This document shows positions 22,514 to 31,504 of a stretch of 40,988 bases of DNA, piece after piece. Source of the DNA: an uncultured Coriobacteriaceae bacterium (lineage in GTDB: Bacteria > Actinomycetota > Coriobacteriia > Coriobacteriales > Coriobacteriaceae); the NCBI GenBank assembly GCA_944320725.1, contig CALUIM010000015.1, positions 1 to 40,988 on the forward strand. The letters run 5' to 3'. Each line of letters starts with the position of its first letter. Position 1 is the stretch's first letter. Position numbers and translations under genes: made by a program. The notes beneath the pieces were generated by a model, which worked only from the letters and a program-made list of their open reading frames with translations, made no database searches and had not been told where the DNA came from.

Positions 22514-23269
22514 ATGGCAGATCAACCTACGCAGGAACGCCGCTGCGCGCTGGTAACCGGCGGATCGCGCGGCATTGGCCGTGCCATCTCGATTGCGCTC
22601 GCACGCGCGGGCTTCGACATCGCCATCGTGTATGCCGGCAACGACGAGGCGGCGAACGAGACTGCCGAGGCTGTGCGCGCACAAGGCGCCACAGCACGCA
22701 CCTATCGCTGCGACGTGAGCTCCGCTGAAGAGGCCACCGCCATCGTTAACCAGGTGCTCGCCGATTTTGGCAGCGTATGGGCACTCGTGAACAACGCGGG
22801 CATCACCCGCGACGGCCTCGTTGCACGCATGAAGGAAGACGACTTCGACCGCGTGATCGACGTCAACCTCAAGGGCACCTACAACATGGTCCGCGCGCTC
22901 ACGCGCACCTTCATGCGCCAGCGCGGCGGCCGCATCATCAACATGAGCTCGATTGTGGGCGTGCACGGCAATGCCGGCCAGGTGAACTACGCCGCCTCCA
23001 AGGCAGGCATCATCGGCCTCACGAAGTCGATCGCCCAGGAGCTGGCAAGCCGCAACGTAACGGCTAACGTCGTTGCACCCGGTTTTGTTGAAACCGACAT
23101 GACCGCCGCGCTGTCCGACGAGGTCCGCGCGAGCTATGCGCGCGAGATCCCGCTCGGCCGCATGGCAACGGCAGATGAGATCGCAAGCGCCGTCGCCTTC
23201 TTGGCAAGCGACGATGCCGCCTATATCACCGGTATCGTGCTTGGCGTCGACGGCGGCATGGGCATGTAG
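22514..23269 (+). CDS. fabG: 3-oxoacyl-ACP reductase
   Basis: A 251-residue short-chain dehydrogenase/reductase that reduces beta-ketoacyl-ACP with NADPH. The cofactor loop TGGSRGIG is at 15-22, NNAG at 93-96, and the catalytic Ser145/146, Tyr159 and Lys163 (NYAASK). An Arg-containing TGGSRG motif and no acidic residue after beta-2 fit NADPH use. The C-terminal GIVLGVDGGMGM is typical. It follows fabD by 4 bp and precedes fabF by 27 bp, which carries fabF's GAGGAGG site. Confidence 0.96.
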   Translation: MADQPTQERRCALVTGGSRGIGRAISIALARAGFDIAIVYAGNDEAANETAEAVRAQGATARTYRCDVSSAEEATAIVNQVLADFGSVWALVNNAGITRDGLVARMKEDDFDRVIDVNLKGTYNMVRALTRTFMRQRGGRIINMSSIVGVHGNAGQVNYAASKAGIIGLTKSIAQELASRNVTANVVAPGFVETDMTAALSDEVRASYAREIPLGRMATADEIASAVAFLASDDAAYITGIVLGVDGGMGM

Positions 23270-23296
23270 CCCCACATCGGGCAGAGGAGGATCACT

Positions 23297-24541
23297 ATGG
23301 AGCACAGGGTCGTTATCACCGGCATGGGTGCGGTAACGCCCGTGGGCACGACAGCCCCAGAAACCTGGAATAACCTGGTTGCCGGCGTCAACGGTATTGG
23401 CACCATCACCCGTTTTGACACCTCGGACCTCAAGGTCACCGTGGCAGGCGAGGTCAAAGACCTCGACGCTGCCGAACGCCTGGGCTGCGATACGCGCCAC
23501 ATGGACCTCAACGTCCAGTACGCGCTCATTGCCTCCGACGAGGCCATGGCAGATGCCGGGCTCACCGCCGAGGACGAGTTTGACCGTGATCGCGTGGGCG
23601 TGTACGTTGGCTCGGGCATTGGCGGCATGATCTCCTACACCGCCAATATCGACACCATCCGCGCCAAGGGCATGCGTCGCGCAAGCCCCTTCATGATTCC
23701 CATGATGATCGCGAACATGGCGGCGGGCGAGGTCTCCATCCGCCACAAGCTCTATGGTCCTACCCTGCCCGTGGTCACGGCCTGCGCCACCTCCGCGCAC
23801 ACCGTAGGCGAGGCGTTCCGCGCCATTCGTCACGGCTACGCCGACGCCATTCTCGCTGGCGGCACCGAGGGCGCACTCTGTCCCGAGGCCATCGCCGGCT
23901 TCACCAACTGCAAGGCGCTCACGCGCAACCCCGATCCTGAGACCGCGTGCCGCCCCTTCGACGCAAATCGCGACGGCTTCGTGATGGGCGAGGGCGCGTG
24001 CATCCTCGTGCTCGAGGAGCTTGAGCACGCCCGTACCCGCGGCGCGCACATCTACTGCGAGGTTGTGGGCTACGGCAACACCGCCGACGGCTACCACATC
24101 ACAAGCCCCGATCCCGAGGCACGCGGCATCACCCGCGCAATCGCCGAGGCGATCGCCGACACCGGGATCGATGCTGCCGAGGGCCTCTACATCAACGCCC
24201 ACGGCACCTCAACCAAGCTGAACGACAAGACCGAGACCATGGGCATCAAGTTCGCACTGGGCGAGGACGCCGCACGTGCCGCCCATATCTCGTCGACGAA
24301 GTCCATGACGGGCCACATGCTCGGTGCCACCGGTGCGGTCGAGGCCCTTGCCTGCGCCCGCGCCATCGGCGAGGGCATCGTCCCGCCAACGATCCACTAC
24401 ACCACGCCCGACGCCGACTGCGACCTGGACTATACGCCCAACGCCGCCGTGAAAACGCCCATCCGCTGGGCGCTCTCGACCAATCTGGGCTTCGGCGGCC
24501 ATAACGCCGCGCTGGCATTCAAGAGTTATGAGGGTGAGTAA
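23297..24541 (+). CDS. fabF: 3-oxoacyl-ACP synthase II (KAS II)
   Basis: A 414-residue condensing enzyme for chain elongation. Active-site Cys163 (VVTACATSAHT), His302 (NAHGTSTKLND), Lys335 and His340 (SSTKSMTGHMLGATG) are in the expected order. No FabB or FabA is in the cluster, so unsaturated-chain synthesis, if any, uses another route. ATG 23297 follows a strong GAGGAGGATCACT. accB begins 3 bp after its stop. Confidence 0.97.
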   Translation: MEHRVVITGMGAVTPVGTTAPETWNNLVAGVNGIGTITRFDTSDLKVTVAGEVKDLDAAERLGCDTRHMDLNVQYALIASDEAMADAGLTAEDEFDRDRVGVYVGSGIGGMISYTANIDTIRAKGMRRASPFMIPMMIANMAAGEVSIRHKLYGPTLPVVTACATSAHTVGEAFRAIRHGYADAILAGGTEGALCPEAIAGFTNCKALTRNPDPETACRPFDANRDGFVMGEGACILVLEELEHARTRGAHIYCEVVGYGNTADGYHITSPDPEARGITRAIAEAIADTGIDAAEGLYINAHGTSTKLNDKTETMGIKFALGEDAARAAHISSTKSMTGHMLGATGAVEALACARAIGEGIVPPTIHYTTPDADCDLDYTPNAAVKTPIRWALSTNLGFGGHNAALAFKSYEGE

Positions 24542-24544
24542 CGT

Positions 24545-25021
24545 ATGAAATTCGATGCAAAGCAACTCAACGAGGTGGCCGCGCTCATGGAGCAGCACGG
24601 TCTCACGCGCGTGCGCATCTCCGAGGAGGACGGCCGCAAGGTTGAACTCGAGCGCACCACCACCGTAGCTGCACCCGCGCCTGTTGCCACTGCCGCGCCC
24701 GTCGCCGTGATGGAGCCCGCGGGCGCCGCAACACCCGCGCCTGCTGCCCCGGCGGCGGAGGCCGCTGCCCCGGCCGCCGACGACGGCGTCACCGAGGTCA
24801 CCGCCCCCATGGTGGGCGTGTTCTACGCCGCACCTGCACCCGGTGCCGAGCCCTTCGTGCACGTTGGCTCCCACGTTCACGAGGGCGATACGCTCTGCGT
24901 GATCGAGGCCATGAAGCTCATGAACGAGGTCACGGCCGAGCGCGACGGCGAGATTGTCGAGATTTGCGTGGAAGATGGCGGCCTGGTCGAATTCGGCGGC
25001 TGCATCATGAAGATCAAATAG
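24545..25021 (+). CDS. accB: Biotin carboxyl carrier protein of acetyl-CoA carboxylase
   Basis: A 158-residue protein with an N-terminal helical domain (1-~38) that contacts biotin carboxylase, a long Ala/Pro-rich flexible linker (~40-80), and a C-terminal biotinyl domain with the biotinylated Lys124 in EAMKLMNEV. BirA-type ligase attaches biotin here. Spacing to fabF is 3 bp and to fabZ 10 bp. The product links the bioY importer to fatty acid synthesis. Confidence 0.97.
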   Translation: MKFDAKQLNEVAALMEQHGLTRVRISEEDGRKVELERTTTVAAPAPVATAAPVAVMEPAGAATPAPAAPAAEAAAPAADDGVTEVTAPMVGVFYAAPAPGAEPFVHVGSHVHEGDTLCVIEAMKLMNEVTAERDGEIVEICVEDGGLVEFGGCIMKIK

Positions 25022-25031
25022 GGAGGCACGT

Positions 25032-25454
25032 ATGAACCGCGAAGCGCTGAAGCGTATCCTTCCCCACCGCGAGCCCATGCTCTTGCTCGACGAGGCCGAG
25101 GTCATCGACGGCGAGGCGCACGGCAAGATTACCATCACCGGCGACGAGTTCTTCGTGCAGGGCCACTTCCCCGGCAACCCCGTGGTACCGGGCGTGATCC
25201 TCTGCGAGATGCTCGCCCAGAACTGCTGCGTGCTGCTCGCCGATGCCGGCCTCGATGCCAACGTGACCCCGTTTTACACGAGCATCGACAAGGTGCGCTT
25301 CAAGCATCCGGTGCGCCCCGGCGACACCGTCGAGCTCGTCTGCCGTATCACCAAATCGCGCGGGCCGTTCCACTTCGCTTCCGGCACCGCCTCGGTGGGG
25401 GGCACGCTGTGCGCCAGCGCCGACATGTCGTTCGCGCTCATGCCCAACGAATAG
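25032..25454 (+). CDS. fabZ: 3-hydroxyacyl-ACP dehydratase
   Basis: A 140-residue hot-dog-fold dehydratase that turns 3-hydroxyacyl-ACP into trans-2-enoyl-ACP. Marks: ILPHREPMLLLDEAEV at the N-terminus, catalytic His45 in GHFPGNPVVPGV and Glu59 in LCEMLAQ. GGGAGGCACGT precedes ATG 25032. It is the only dehydratase in the cluster, and no FabM isomerase is encoded nearby, unlike the streptococcal arrangement. Confidence 0.96.
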   Translation: MNREALKRILPHREPMLLLDEAEVIDGEAHGKITITGDEFFVQGHFPGNPVVPGVILCEMLAQNCCVLLADAGLDANVTPFYTSIDKVRFKHPVRPGDTVELVCRITKSRGPFHFASGTASVGGTLCASADMSFALMPNE

Positions 25455-25462
25455 AGGCGCGC

Positions 25463-26803
25463 ATGTTCGAGAAGATTCTTGTTGCCAACCGCGGCGAGAT
25501 TGCCGTACGCGTGATTCGCGCCTGCAAGGAGATGGGCGTGCAGACCGTGGCGGTATATTCCACGGCCGACAAAGATGCCCTGCACGTGATGCTTGCCGAT
25601 GAGGCCTATTGCATCGGCGGCCCCATGCCGCGCGAAAGCTATCTCAACCAGGATGCGCTTATCACCGTGGCGCTGGCGAGCCATGCCACCGCCATCCACC
25701 CCGGATACGGTTTTCTTTCCGAGAACCCCGAGTTTGCGCGTCGCTGCGAGGAGTGCGGCTTGGTCTTCATCGGCCCCTCGGCCGATGTGATCGAGCGCAT
25801 GGGCGACAAGGATGCCGCCCGCCGCTGCGCACGCGATGCCGGCGTTCCCATTGTGCCCGGCTGCGATTTGCTCAAAAGCCCCGAGGAGGCGACAGCCGAG
25901 GCCGAGCGCATTGGTTGTCCCGTGCTCATCAAGGCCCGTTCGGGCGGCGGCGGTCGCGGCATCCGGCGCGTGGAGACGCCTGCCGAGGCAGGCCCCGCGT
26001 TCACCGAAGCCCGTCGCGAGGCGGAATCGGCCTTTGGCGACGGCGAGTGCTACATGGAGAAGCTCGTAGCGCCCGCCCACCACGTTGAGGTGCAGATTCT
26101 TGCCGATGCACACGGCAACGTGGTAACGCTCGGCGAGCGCGAGTGCTCGGTGCAACGCCGCAACCAGAAGCTGCTCGAAGAGAGCCCCGCACCCTGCCTC
26201 GAGGGACGCGACGACATCCGCGAGCACATGTACACCTGCGCCCGCGACCTTGCGCGCGCCGTGGGCTATGTGGGCGCCGGCACCATCGAGTTCCTCTACA
26301 CCGATGACGGGCACTTCTACTTCATGGAGATGAATACCCGCCTGCAGGTTGAGCATCCCGTCACAGAGTTCGTGACCGAGATCGACCTCGTCAAGTGGCA
26401 GCTTCGCGTGGCCGCAGGGCAAGCAATTCGCTTCACGAAGGACACGATCGACATTCATCTGCATGCCGTCGAGTGCCGCATCAACGCCGAGGGGCCGGAT
26501 ATGCTCCCCTCCTGCGGCACAGTCACCATGCTGCATGCTCCCGGCGGTCCGTCGGTACGCTTCGACTCCGCGCTCTATCCGGGCGCCGAGGTGCCGCCGT
26601 ACTACGACTCCATGCTCGGCAAGCTCATCGTATGCTCGGGCACGCGCGAAGAAGCGATTCGCAAGATGCGCGCCGCGCTTTCCGAGCTCGTAATCGAGGG
26701 CGTTCAGGAAAACACCGAGCTGCAGCTCACGATTCTCTCCTCGCCCGAATTCATCTCGGGCAACTACCACACCAATCTGATGGAGCACATCGATGAAGGT
26801 TAG
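25463..26803 (+). CDS. accC: Biotin carboxylase subunit of acetyl-CoA carboxylase
   Basis: A 446-residue ATP-grasp enzyme that carboxylates the biotin on AccB with ATP and bicarbonate. Marks: KILVANRGEIAVRVIRA at the N-terminus, HPGYGFLSENPEF, the glycine-rich ATP loop (SGGGGRGIRR), the EMNTRLQVEHPVTE block that positions catalytic residues, and a C-terminal RINAE region. Start ATG 25463 is 8 bp after fabZ's stop; an in-frame upstream ATG inside fabZ is less likely. Its last 11 bp overlap the accDA start. Confidence 0.97.
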   Translation: MFEKILVANRGEIAVRVIRACKEMGVQTVAVYSTADKDALHVMLADEAYCIGGPMPRESYLNQDALITVALASHATAIHPGYGFLSENPEFARRCEECGLVFIGPSADVIERMGDKDAARRCARDAGVPIVPGCDLLKSPEEATAEAERIGCPVLIKARSGGGGRGIRRVETPAEAGPAFTEARREAESAFGDGECYMEKLVAPAHHVEVQILADAHGNVVTLGERECSVQRRNQKLLEESPAPCLEGRDDIREHMYTCARDLARAVGYVGAGTIEFLYTDDGHFYFMEMNTRLQVEHPVTEFVTEIDLVKWQLRVAAGQAIRFTKDTIDIHLHAVECRINAEGPDMLPSCGTVTMLHAPGGPSVRFDSALYPGAEVPPYYDSMLGKLIVCSGTREEAIRKMRAALSELVIEGVQENTELQLTILSSPEFISGNYHTNLMEHIDEG

Positions 26804-28520
26804 GAAGAACGTCAACCAGCTCGAGGGGCCCGTCACCGACGTCGCCCTCGAGCTGCCGCAGCGCCATCTCTTGGTCAAGTGCCCGGGATGCCGCCGCGTC
26901 ATCAACCAAATCGAGCTCGAAGACAACCTCGACGTCTGCCCCCGCTGCGGCCATCACTTGCGCCTCGGTGCGCGCCGTCGCATCGAGCTTACCGTCGATG
27001 CGGGCAGCTTCGAGGAATGGGATGCCGAACTTGCCGCGACCGACTTCCTCAACTTCCCAGGCTATGCCGAGAAGCTCAAGCGCACGCGTGCTGCAACCGG
27101 CGAGCACGATGCCGTAATCACAGGTTACGCCACGATTGGCGAACGCCCCTGCGCGCTGTTCGTTATGAACGCCGACTTCATGATGGGCTCGATGGGCGCT
27201 GTGGTGGGCGAAAAGATCTGTCGCGCGTTCGAGCGTGCCACGAAGCTGCACCTGCCGGTGGTTGGTTTCACCGTATCCGGCGGCGCGCGCATGCAGGAGG
27301 GCACCACCTCGCTCATGCAGATGGCCAAGATCTCGGCAGCCGTTCAGCGCCATGCCGCGGCACAGCTGCCCTATATCTGCGTGCTCACCGATCCCACCAC
27401 TGGTGGCGTCACGGCGAGCTTCGCTATGGAGGGCGACGTGACCATCGCGGAGCGCGGAGCGCTTGTTGCTTTCGCCGGCCCGCGCGTGGTCGAGCAGACC
27501 ACGCATAAGCGCCTGCCCGCAGGATTCCAGCGCGCCGAGTTCTTGCTCGACCACGGCTTCGTTGACCTCGTGGCAGATCGCGCTGAGCTGCGCGGAACCT
27601 TGTCTGAGCTCCTCGCACTGCTCGCAGGCGAGGCACCGGGTGCTGGCGCACCGCACGCCTGCGCCCACAAGAGCGAGGCACCTGCGCTGTTCAAAAAGCT
27701 CAAGCGCCCGAAGCGCGCCAAGCATCCCCAGGGCGCATATGAGATTGTCCAGGCAGCCCGTTCGGGCACGCGTCCCACCTGCCTCGAGCTCATCGAGCAG
27801 GGGCTGGACGGTTTCATCGAGCTGCACGGCGACCGCCGCTTCTCCGATGACCGCGCCGTTGTAGCGGGCATCGGCTGGGTTGGCAGCCGCGTCATGACGA
27901 TTATCGCCACCGAGCGCGGCCGCTCCACCAAGGAGCGCGTGATGCGCAACTTTGGCTCGGCCCATCCCGAGGGCTATCGCAAGGGCAAGCGCCTCATGGA
28001 ACTCTCCGAGCATCTTGGCCTTCCTGTCTTCTGCCTCATCGACACCGCTGGCGCCTATTGCGGCATCGGTGCCGAGGAGCGCGGTCAGGGCGAGGCGATC
28101 GCTGCCAACCTTGTGACCATGGCGGGCCTGCGCACGCCGCTTGTAAGCCTCGTGGCGGGCGAGGGCGGCAGCGGTGGCGCGCTTGCACTTGCCGCCGGCG
28201 ACCGCGTCTTCATGCTCTCCGGCGCCGCCTATTCGGTGGTGAGTCCCGAGGGCTGCGCCTCGATTCTCTGGAAGACCACCGACCGCGCGGCGGATGCCGC
28301 AGATGCGCTGCACCTCACCGCGCACGACCTGAGCCGCCTTGGTCTCATCGACGGCGTAATCGACGATGCGGGCCTGGGTGCCCGCGAGCTTGCGCAGCGC
28401 GTGCTCGAGCGCGTCACATCGGAATTTGACGAGCTCGATCGCCTGAGCGCCGACGAGCTCCTTGACGCCCGCTATGCGAAGTTCCGCGCCATGGGTACCA
28501 ACACCATCAGCGGCCTGTAG
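26793..28520 (+). CDS. accDA: Fused carboxyltransferase beta-alpha subunits of acetyl-CoA carboxylase
   Basis: A 575-residue single ORF containing both halves of the carboxyltransferase. Residues ~1-285 are AccD: a four-Cys zinc ribbon (C30, C33, C49, C52), then VSGGARMQEG and DPTTGGVTASFAM of the crotonase-like fold. A linker (~281-310, APGAGAPHAC...KKLKRPKRAKHPQ) leads into AccA (~313-575): AARSGTRPTCLELIEQ, FIELHGDRRFSDD, IDTAGAYCGIGAEERGQ and GEGGSGGALAL. The sequence runs through without a stop or frameshift. In E. coli these are two genes; the fused alpha half also lacks most of the usual N-terminal helical region. It overlaps accC by 11 bp and ends the cluster before a strong terminator. 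Confidence 0.95.
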   Translation: MKVRKNVNQLEGPVTDVALELPQRHLLVKCPGCRRVINQIELEDNLDVCPRCGHHLRLGARRRIELTVDAGSFEEWDAELAATDFLNFPGYAEKLKRTRAATGEHDAVITGYATIGERPCALFVMNADFMMGSMGAVVGEKICRAFERATKLHLPVVGFTVSGGARMQEGTTSLMQMAKISAAVQRHAAAQLPYICVLTDPTTGGVTASFAMEGDVTIAERGALVAFAGPRVVEQTTHKRLPAGFQRAEFLLDHGFVDLVADRAELRGTLSELLALLAGEAPGAGAPHACAHKSEAPALFKKLKRPKRAKHPQGAYEIVQAARSGTRPTCLELIEQGLDGFIELHGDRRFSDDRAVVAGIGWVGSRVMTIIATERGRSTKERVMRNFGSAHPEGYRKGKRLMELSEHLGLPVFCLIDTAGAYCGIGAEERGQGEAIAANLVTMAGLRTPLVSLVAGEGGSGGALALAAGDRVFMLSGAAYSVVSPEGCASILWKTTDRAADAADALHLTAHDLSRLGLIDGVIDDAGLGARELAQRVLERVTSEFDELDRLSADELLDARYAKFRAMGTNTISGL

Positions 28521-28558
28521 CGCATCTTGCGTACCAACAGAGCCGTTTCTTGCAATTT

Positions 28559-28602
28559 GGCCCTCTAAACAGGTATATATGACCTGCTTAGAGGGCCGTT
28601 TT
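28559..28602 (+). terminator. Terminator of the fab-acc cluster, possibly bidirectional
   Basis: GGCCCTCTAA (28559-28568) pairs with TTAGAGGGCC (28588-28597) and continues as CAGGT/ACCTG after one mismatch, followed by GTTTT. On the minus strand it could also end the SPFH gene. Confidence 0.9.
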
Positions 28603-28668
28603 GCACAAAAGGCAGCTTGAGCGGCCACGCGACTCAGATGCACTGAGCCAAAGCGGCGTGTTGCAGTA

Positions 28669-29631
28669 TTACTGCTGCGGCGGCACGGGCGGCACGTTGC
28701 CCTGCTCGCCCGCCTCGCCAGCGGCGAGCATCTGCTCGAACATCGAGGCGCTCTCTTTGAAGTCGGCCGGGAGCACCACGGTAGAGCTCTTGCCGGTCTT
28801 GGCGAACTCCGTCATCATCTCGGTCCACTGCGTATACATGAACAGCTGGTTCGCCTCGTTGTTGGTAACACCGGTCGCTTGGATCGTCTCGAGCGAGTCC
28901 TTGATGCCCACGGCGATGGCCTTGCGCTGGTTGGCGATACCCTCGCCCGCCTTCTCCATGGCCTCGGCCTCCGCCTTCGCCTCGGTAACGCGGCGGATAC
29001 GATCGGCTTCGGCGAGATCCTGCGCGGCCGCCTTGGTGCGCTGCGCCGCGTTGATCTGGTTCATGGAATCCTCGACCTCGGCCGGCAGTGCAATGCGCGT
29101 GATGAGCGTCGAAACGAGCGTGAAGCCGTAGGCGGCCATCTGCTCGGACACGGTGGCGTTCACGTCTTGCGCGATGTCATCCTTCTTGGCGAAGACCTCG
29201 TCGAGCGTGTACACAGGAATCGAGGAACGCAGCGCGTCGGTGATGAAGTCGCGCATCTGGGCGACCGGCTGCTGCAGCATGTAGTAGCTCTTGTAAACGC
29301 CGGAGTCCGCCGGACCTGCGCCCATATCGTAGGAGACATGGTACTGGGCCGAGACCTCGAGGCCGATGGTCACGTTGTCCTCGGTCTTGGCATCGATGTC
29401 GAAGCCGTTCTTCATGGTGCGCAGACTCACCGTCGCGGCCTTACGGTCGATGATGGGAATCTTGGCGTGGAAGCCCGCGCCCACAATGCGGTTGAACTTG
29501 CCCAGGCGCTCGATGATAACCGCATGCTGCTGCTTCACGACGAACAGCGCGTTGCTCAGCACGACCACAAGGATCACGATAAGCACGATGAGGCCGAAGA
29601 AGCTGCCGATGATGTTGCCGATGATATACAT
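28669..29631 (-). CDS. SPFH/band 7 membrane protein (stomatin/QmcA-like)
   Basis: A 320-residue protein: one N-terminal membrane helix (about residues 3-27, IIGNIIGSFFGLIVLIVILVV as split), then an SPFH domain with VVKQQHAVIIERLGKFNRI and an LTR/IALPAEVEDSMN region, followed by a charged coiled coil (~180-235, AQDLAEADRIRRVTEAKAEAEAM) and a Pro/Gln tail. Such proteins form large oligomeric rings associated with membrane microdomains and proteases. ATG 29631 is chosen over GTG 29640 because AGGGGG spacing suits it better. Usually an NfeD partner is adjacent, but none is seen. It is convergent with accDA. Confidence 0.88.
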   Translation of the reverse strand: MYIIGNIIGSFFGLIVLIVILVVVLSNALFVVKQQHAVIIERLGKFNRIVGAGFHAKIPIIDRKAATVSLRTMKNGFDIDAKTEDNVTIGLEVSAQYHVSYDMGAGPADSGVYKSYYMLQQPVAQMRDFITDALRSSIPVYTLDEVFAKKDDIAQDVNATVSEQMAAYGFTLVSTLITRIALPAEVEDSMNQINAAQRTKAAAQDLAEADRIRRVTEAKAEAEAMEKAGEGIANQRKAIAVGIKDSLETIQATGVTNNEANQLFMYTQWTEMMTEFAKTGKSSTVVLPADFKESASMFEQMLAAGEAGEQGNVPPVPPQQ

Positions 29632-29742
29632 GGTGAGCACTGCCCCCTATCGGTTGCTTTGCAGGTGGTAACAGCATACCAGCTTTTATACCGCCGCTCT
29701 GTGAGGGCGCGGTAAAGGTATGCGGGTATCGGCAAACGACGC

Positions 29743-31005
29743 CTAGCGCTCCGGGTAGAGCGGGTGCGCGGTGAGCAGCTCATCGACGCGGGCGCGTACA
29801 CCGCGCAGCACGACATCGTCGCCCGCGGCGAACACGCACCGTGCGATGAGCTGGCCGATCTCGAAAAACTCGTCGGGGGTAAAGCCGCGCGTTGTCGCGG
29901 CGGCGGATCCAACCCGGATGCCGCTCGTCACCGCCACCGGCTTGGGATCGTTGGGGATGGCGTTCTTGTTCACCGTGAACCCTGCCGCCTCGAGCAGCTT
30001 CTCGGCATCTTTGCCGCTCACACCCGCCGAGGTGAGATCGACAAGGCAGAGATGGTTGTCCGTGCCACCCGAGACAAGCCTAAGCCCGCCCGAGACGAGC
30101 CCCTCGCCCAGGCGCCGGGCACCCAGCACGACGCGCTCGATATACGCGCGAAACGCTGGCTGCGCCGCTTCGCCAAACGCCACGGCCTTGGCCGCAATCA
30201 CATGCATGAGCGGGCCGCCCTGCGTACCCGGGAACACCGCGCGATCGATTGCCTTCGCGATTGCCGGATCGTTTGAGAGGATGAAGCCGCCGCGCGGACC
30301 GCGCAGCGTCTTGTGGCTCGTTGAGGTCACGACATCGGCAAACGGTACGGGCGATGGGTGCGCGCCGGCCGCAACAAGACCGGCGATATGCGCCATGTCG
30401 ACCATGAGGTAGGCGCCCACACCGCGCGCAATCGCCGCCAGGCGCTCGAAATCGATGATGCGCGGATACGCCGAGGCACCGCCCACGATGAGCCTGGGGC
30501 GCTCGCGCTGCGCTAGCTCCTCGAGGGCATCGTAGCTGATGGTCTCGGTCGCAGGATCGATGCCATAGGGCACAAAGCGGTACAGCTTGCCCGATGCATT
30601 GACCGGCGAGCCATGCGTGAGGTGCCCGCCGTGATCGAGGCTCATGCCCAGCACGGTGTCGCCGGGCTCGAGCAGCGCCGCATAGGCCGCGAGGTTCGCG
30701 TTTGCCCCCGAGTGCGGCTGGACGTTAGCGAACGAACAGTCAAACAGCGCACAGGCACGCTCGCGCGCGATGGTCTCGACCTCATCGACCGCCTCGCATC
30801 CGCCGTAATAGCGCTTCCCTGGATACCCCTCGGCATACTTGTTGGTAAGCACGCTGCCCTGCGCCTCCATCACCGAAGACGAGGTGAAGTTCTCGGAAGC
30901 GATGAGCTCGATTGTCTCGCGTTCGCGGGCAAGCTCGTGGCGAATCGCCGCGGCAATGGCGGGATCGGTCTTGAGAAGGTGATCGAGGGCCATGGCATCA
31001 TCCAA
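29743..31005 (-). CDS. glyA: Serine hydroxymethyltransferase
   Basis: A 420-residue PLP enzyme interconverting serine and glycine while making 5,10-methylene-THF. PLP Lys232 lies in [22 protein letters not shown], the [11 protein letters not shown] block and [13 protein letters not shown] are present. An ATG at 31005 and another at 30993 (MALDHLL) are both possible; the second has GGATGAT upstream, the first a weak site. No glycine riboswitch is visible upstream. It feeds one-carbon units to purH. Confidence 0.96.
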   Translation of the reverse strand: MDDAMALDHLLKTDPAIAAAIRHELARERETIELIASENFTSSSVMEAQGSVLTNKYAEGYPGKRYYGGCEAVDEVETIARERACALFDCSFANVQPHSGANANLAAYAALLEPGDTVLGMSLDHGGHLTHGSPVNASGKLYRFVPYGIDPATETISYDALEELAQRERPRLIVGGASAYPRIIDFERLAAIARGVGAYLMVDMAHIAGLVAAGAHPSPVPFADVVTSTSHKTLRGPRGGFILSNDPAIAKAIDRAVFPGTQGGPLMHVIAAKAVAFGEAAQPAFRAYIERVVLGARRLGEGLVSGGLRLVSGGTDNHLCLVDLTSAGVSGKDAEKLLEAAGFTVNKNAIPNDPKPVAVTSGIRVGSAAATTRGFTPDEFFEIGQLIARCVFAAGDDVVLRGVRARVDELLTAHPLYPER

Positions 31006-31119
31006 TCGCTCGAAGGTGCGATAGCGTCAACGATACCCTCTTGTGCGCCGCATGGCGAGACGGCTATCTCTAAGCGGTAGGCCCGCGACCCCGCGCGCAA
31101 CCGGCGCAGGCGGGCACTC

Positions 31120-31314
31120 CTACTCGTTATCGCGACGTTTGCCGTGCGTAAACGATATCTTCACCTTGCCCAGCAGCACCGCCGCAATGAGCACGATAAA
31201 TACGATGGGCAGCAGCCGAAGCGCGCCAACCACCAAGATGCCCAGGAAGGACAGCACAAGCGAAATGATGGCCGCGACCACCAGCACAACGATGAGAAGG
31301 TAGATATAGGGCAT
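31120..31314 (-). CDS. Small hydrophobic membrane protein
   Basis: A 64-residue protein with two hydrophobic stretches separated by a short Gly-containing turn (about 5-28 and 32-50), ending in a basic KISFTHGKRRDNE tail. ATG 31314 is preceded by AAAAGGAGCTTC, a good site. It lies between glyA and tRNA-Leu, all in one direction. No family is recognised; a membrane-stress or modulatory small protein is only a guess. Confidence 0.65.
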   Translation of the reverse strand: MPYIYLLIVVLVVAAIISLVLSFLGILVVGALRLLPIVFIVLIAAVLLGKVKISFTHGKRRDNE

Positions 31315-31404
31315 GAAGCTCCTTTTCCCGCAACGTGCTCCTAGCATACCCAAAATGCCCGCACATGAAAAAGGGCTCCGACACCGGAACCCATAGTCGC
31401 GATA

Positions 31405-31489
31405 TGGTAGGGGCGGTGGGACTCGAACCCACAATCCTTGCGGCCGAAGATTTTAAGTCTCCTGCGTATGCCAATTCCGCCACGCCCCC
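31405..31489 (-). tRNA. tRNA-Leu (anticodon UAA), CCA encoded
   Basis: On the minus strand it starts GGGGGCGTGGCGGAATTGGC, has the anticodon loop CTTAAAA (UAA) in stem GAGA/TCTTC context, a long variable arm and T-arm GGTTCGAGTCC. Acceptor GGGGGCG/CGCCCCT has a G-U pair at position 1-72. Discriminator A is at 31408 and CCA at 31407-31405. Confidence 0.95.
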
Positions 31490-31504
31490 GCAGATGACAG
31501 TCTA

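Noticed and set aside
22367-24202. A 611-codon minus-strand frame opposite fabG and fabF
   Set aside because: Low-complexity composition typical of antisense shadows; fabG and fabF have full catalytic sets.
26751-28643. A 630-codon minus-strand frame opposite accDA
   Set aside because: High GC with third-position bias leaves long antisense frames open. No motif or ribosome binding site; accDA is certain.
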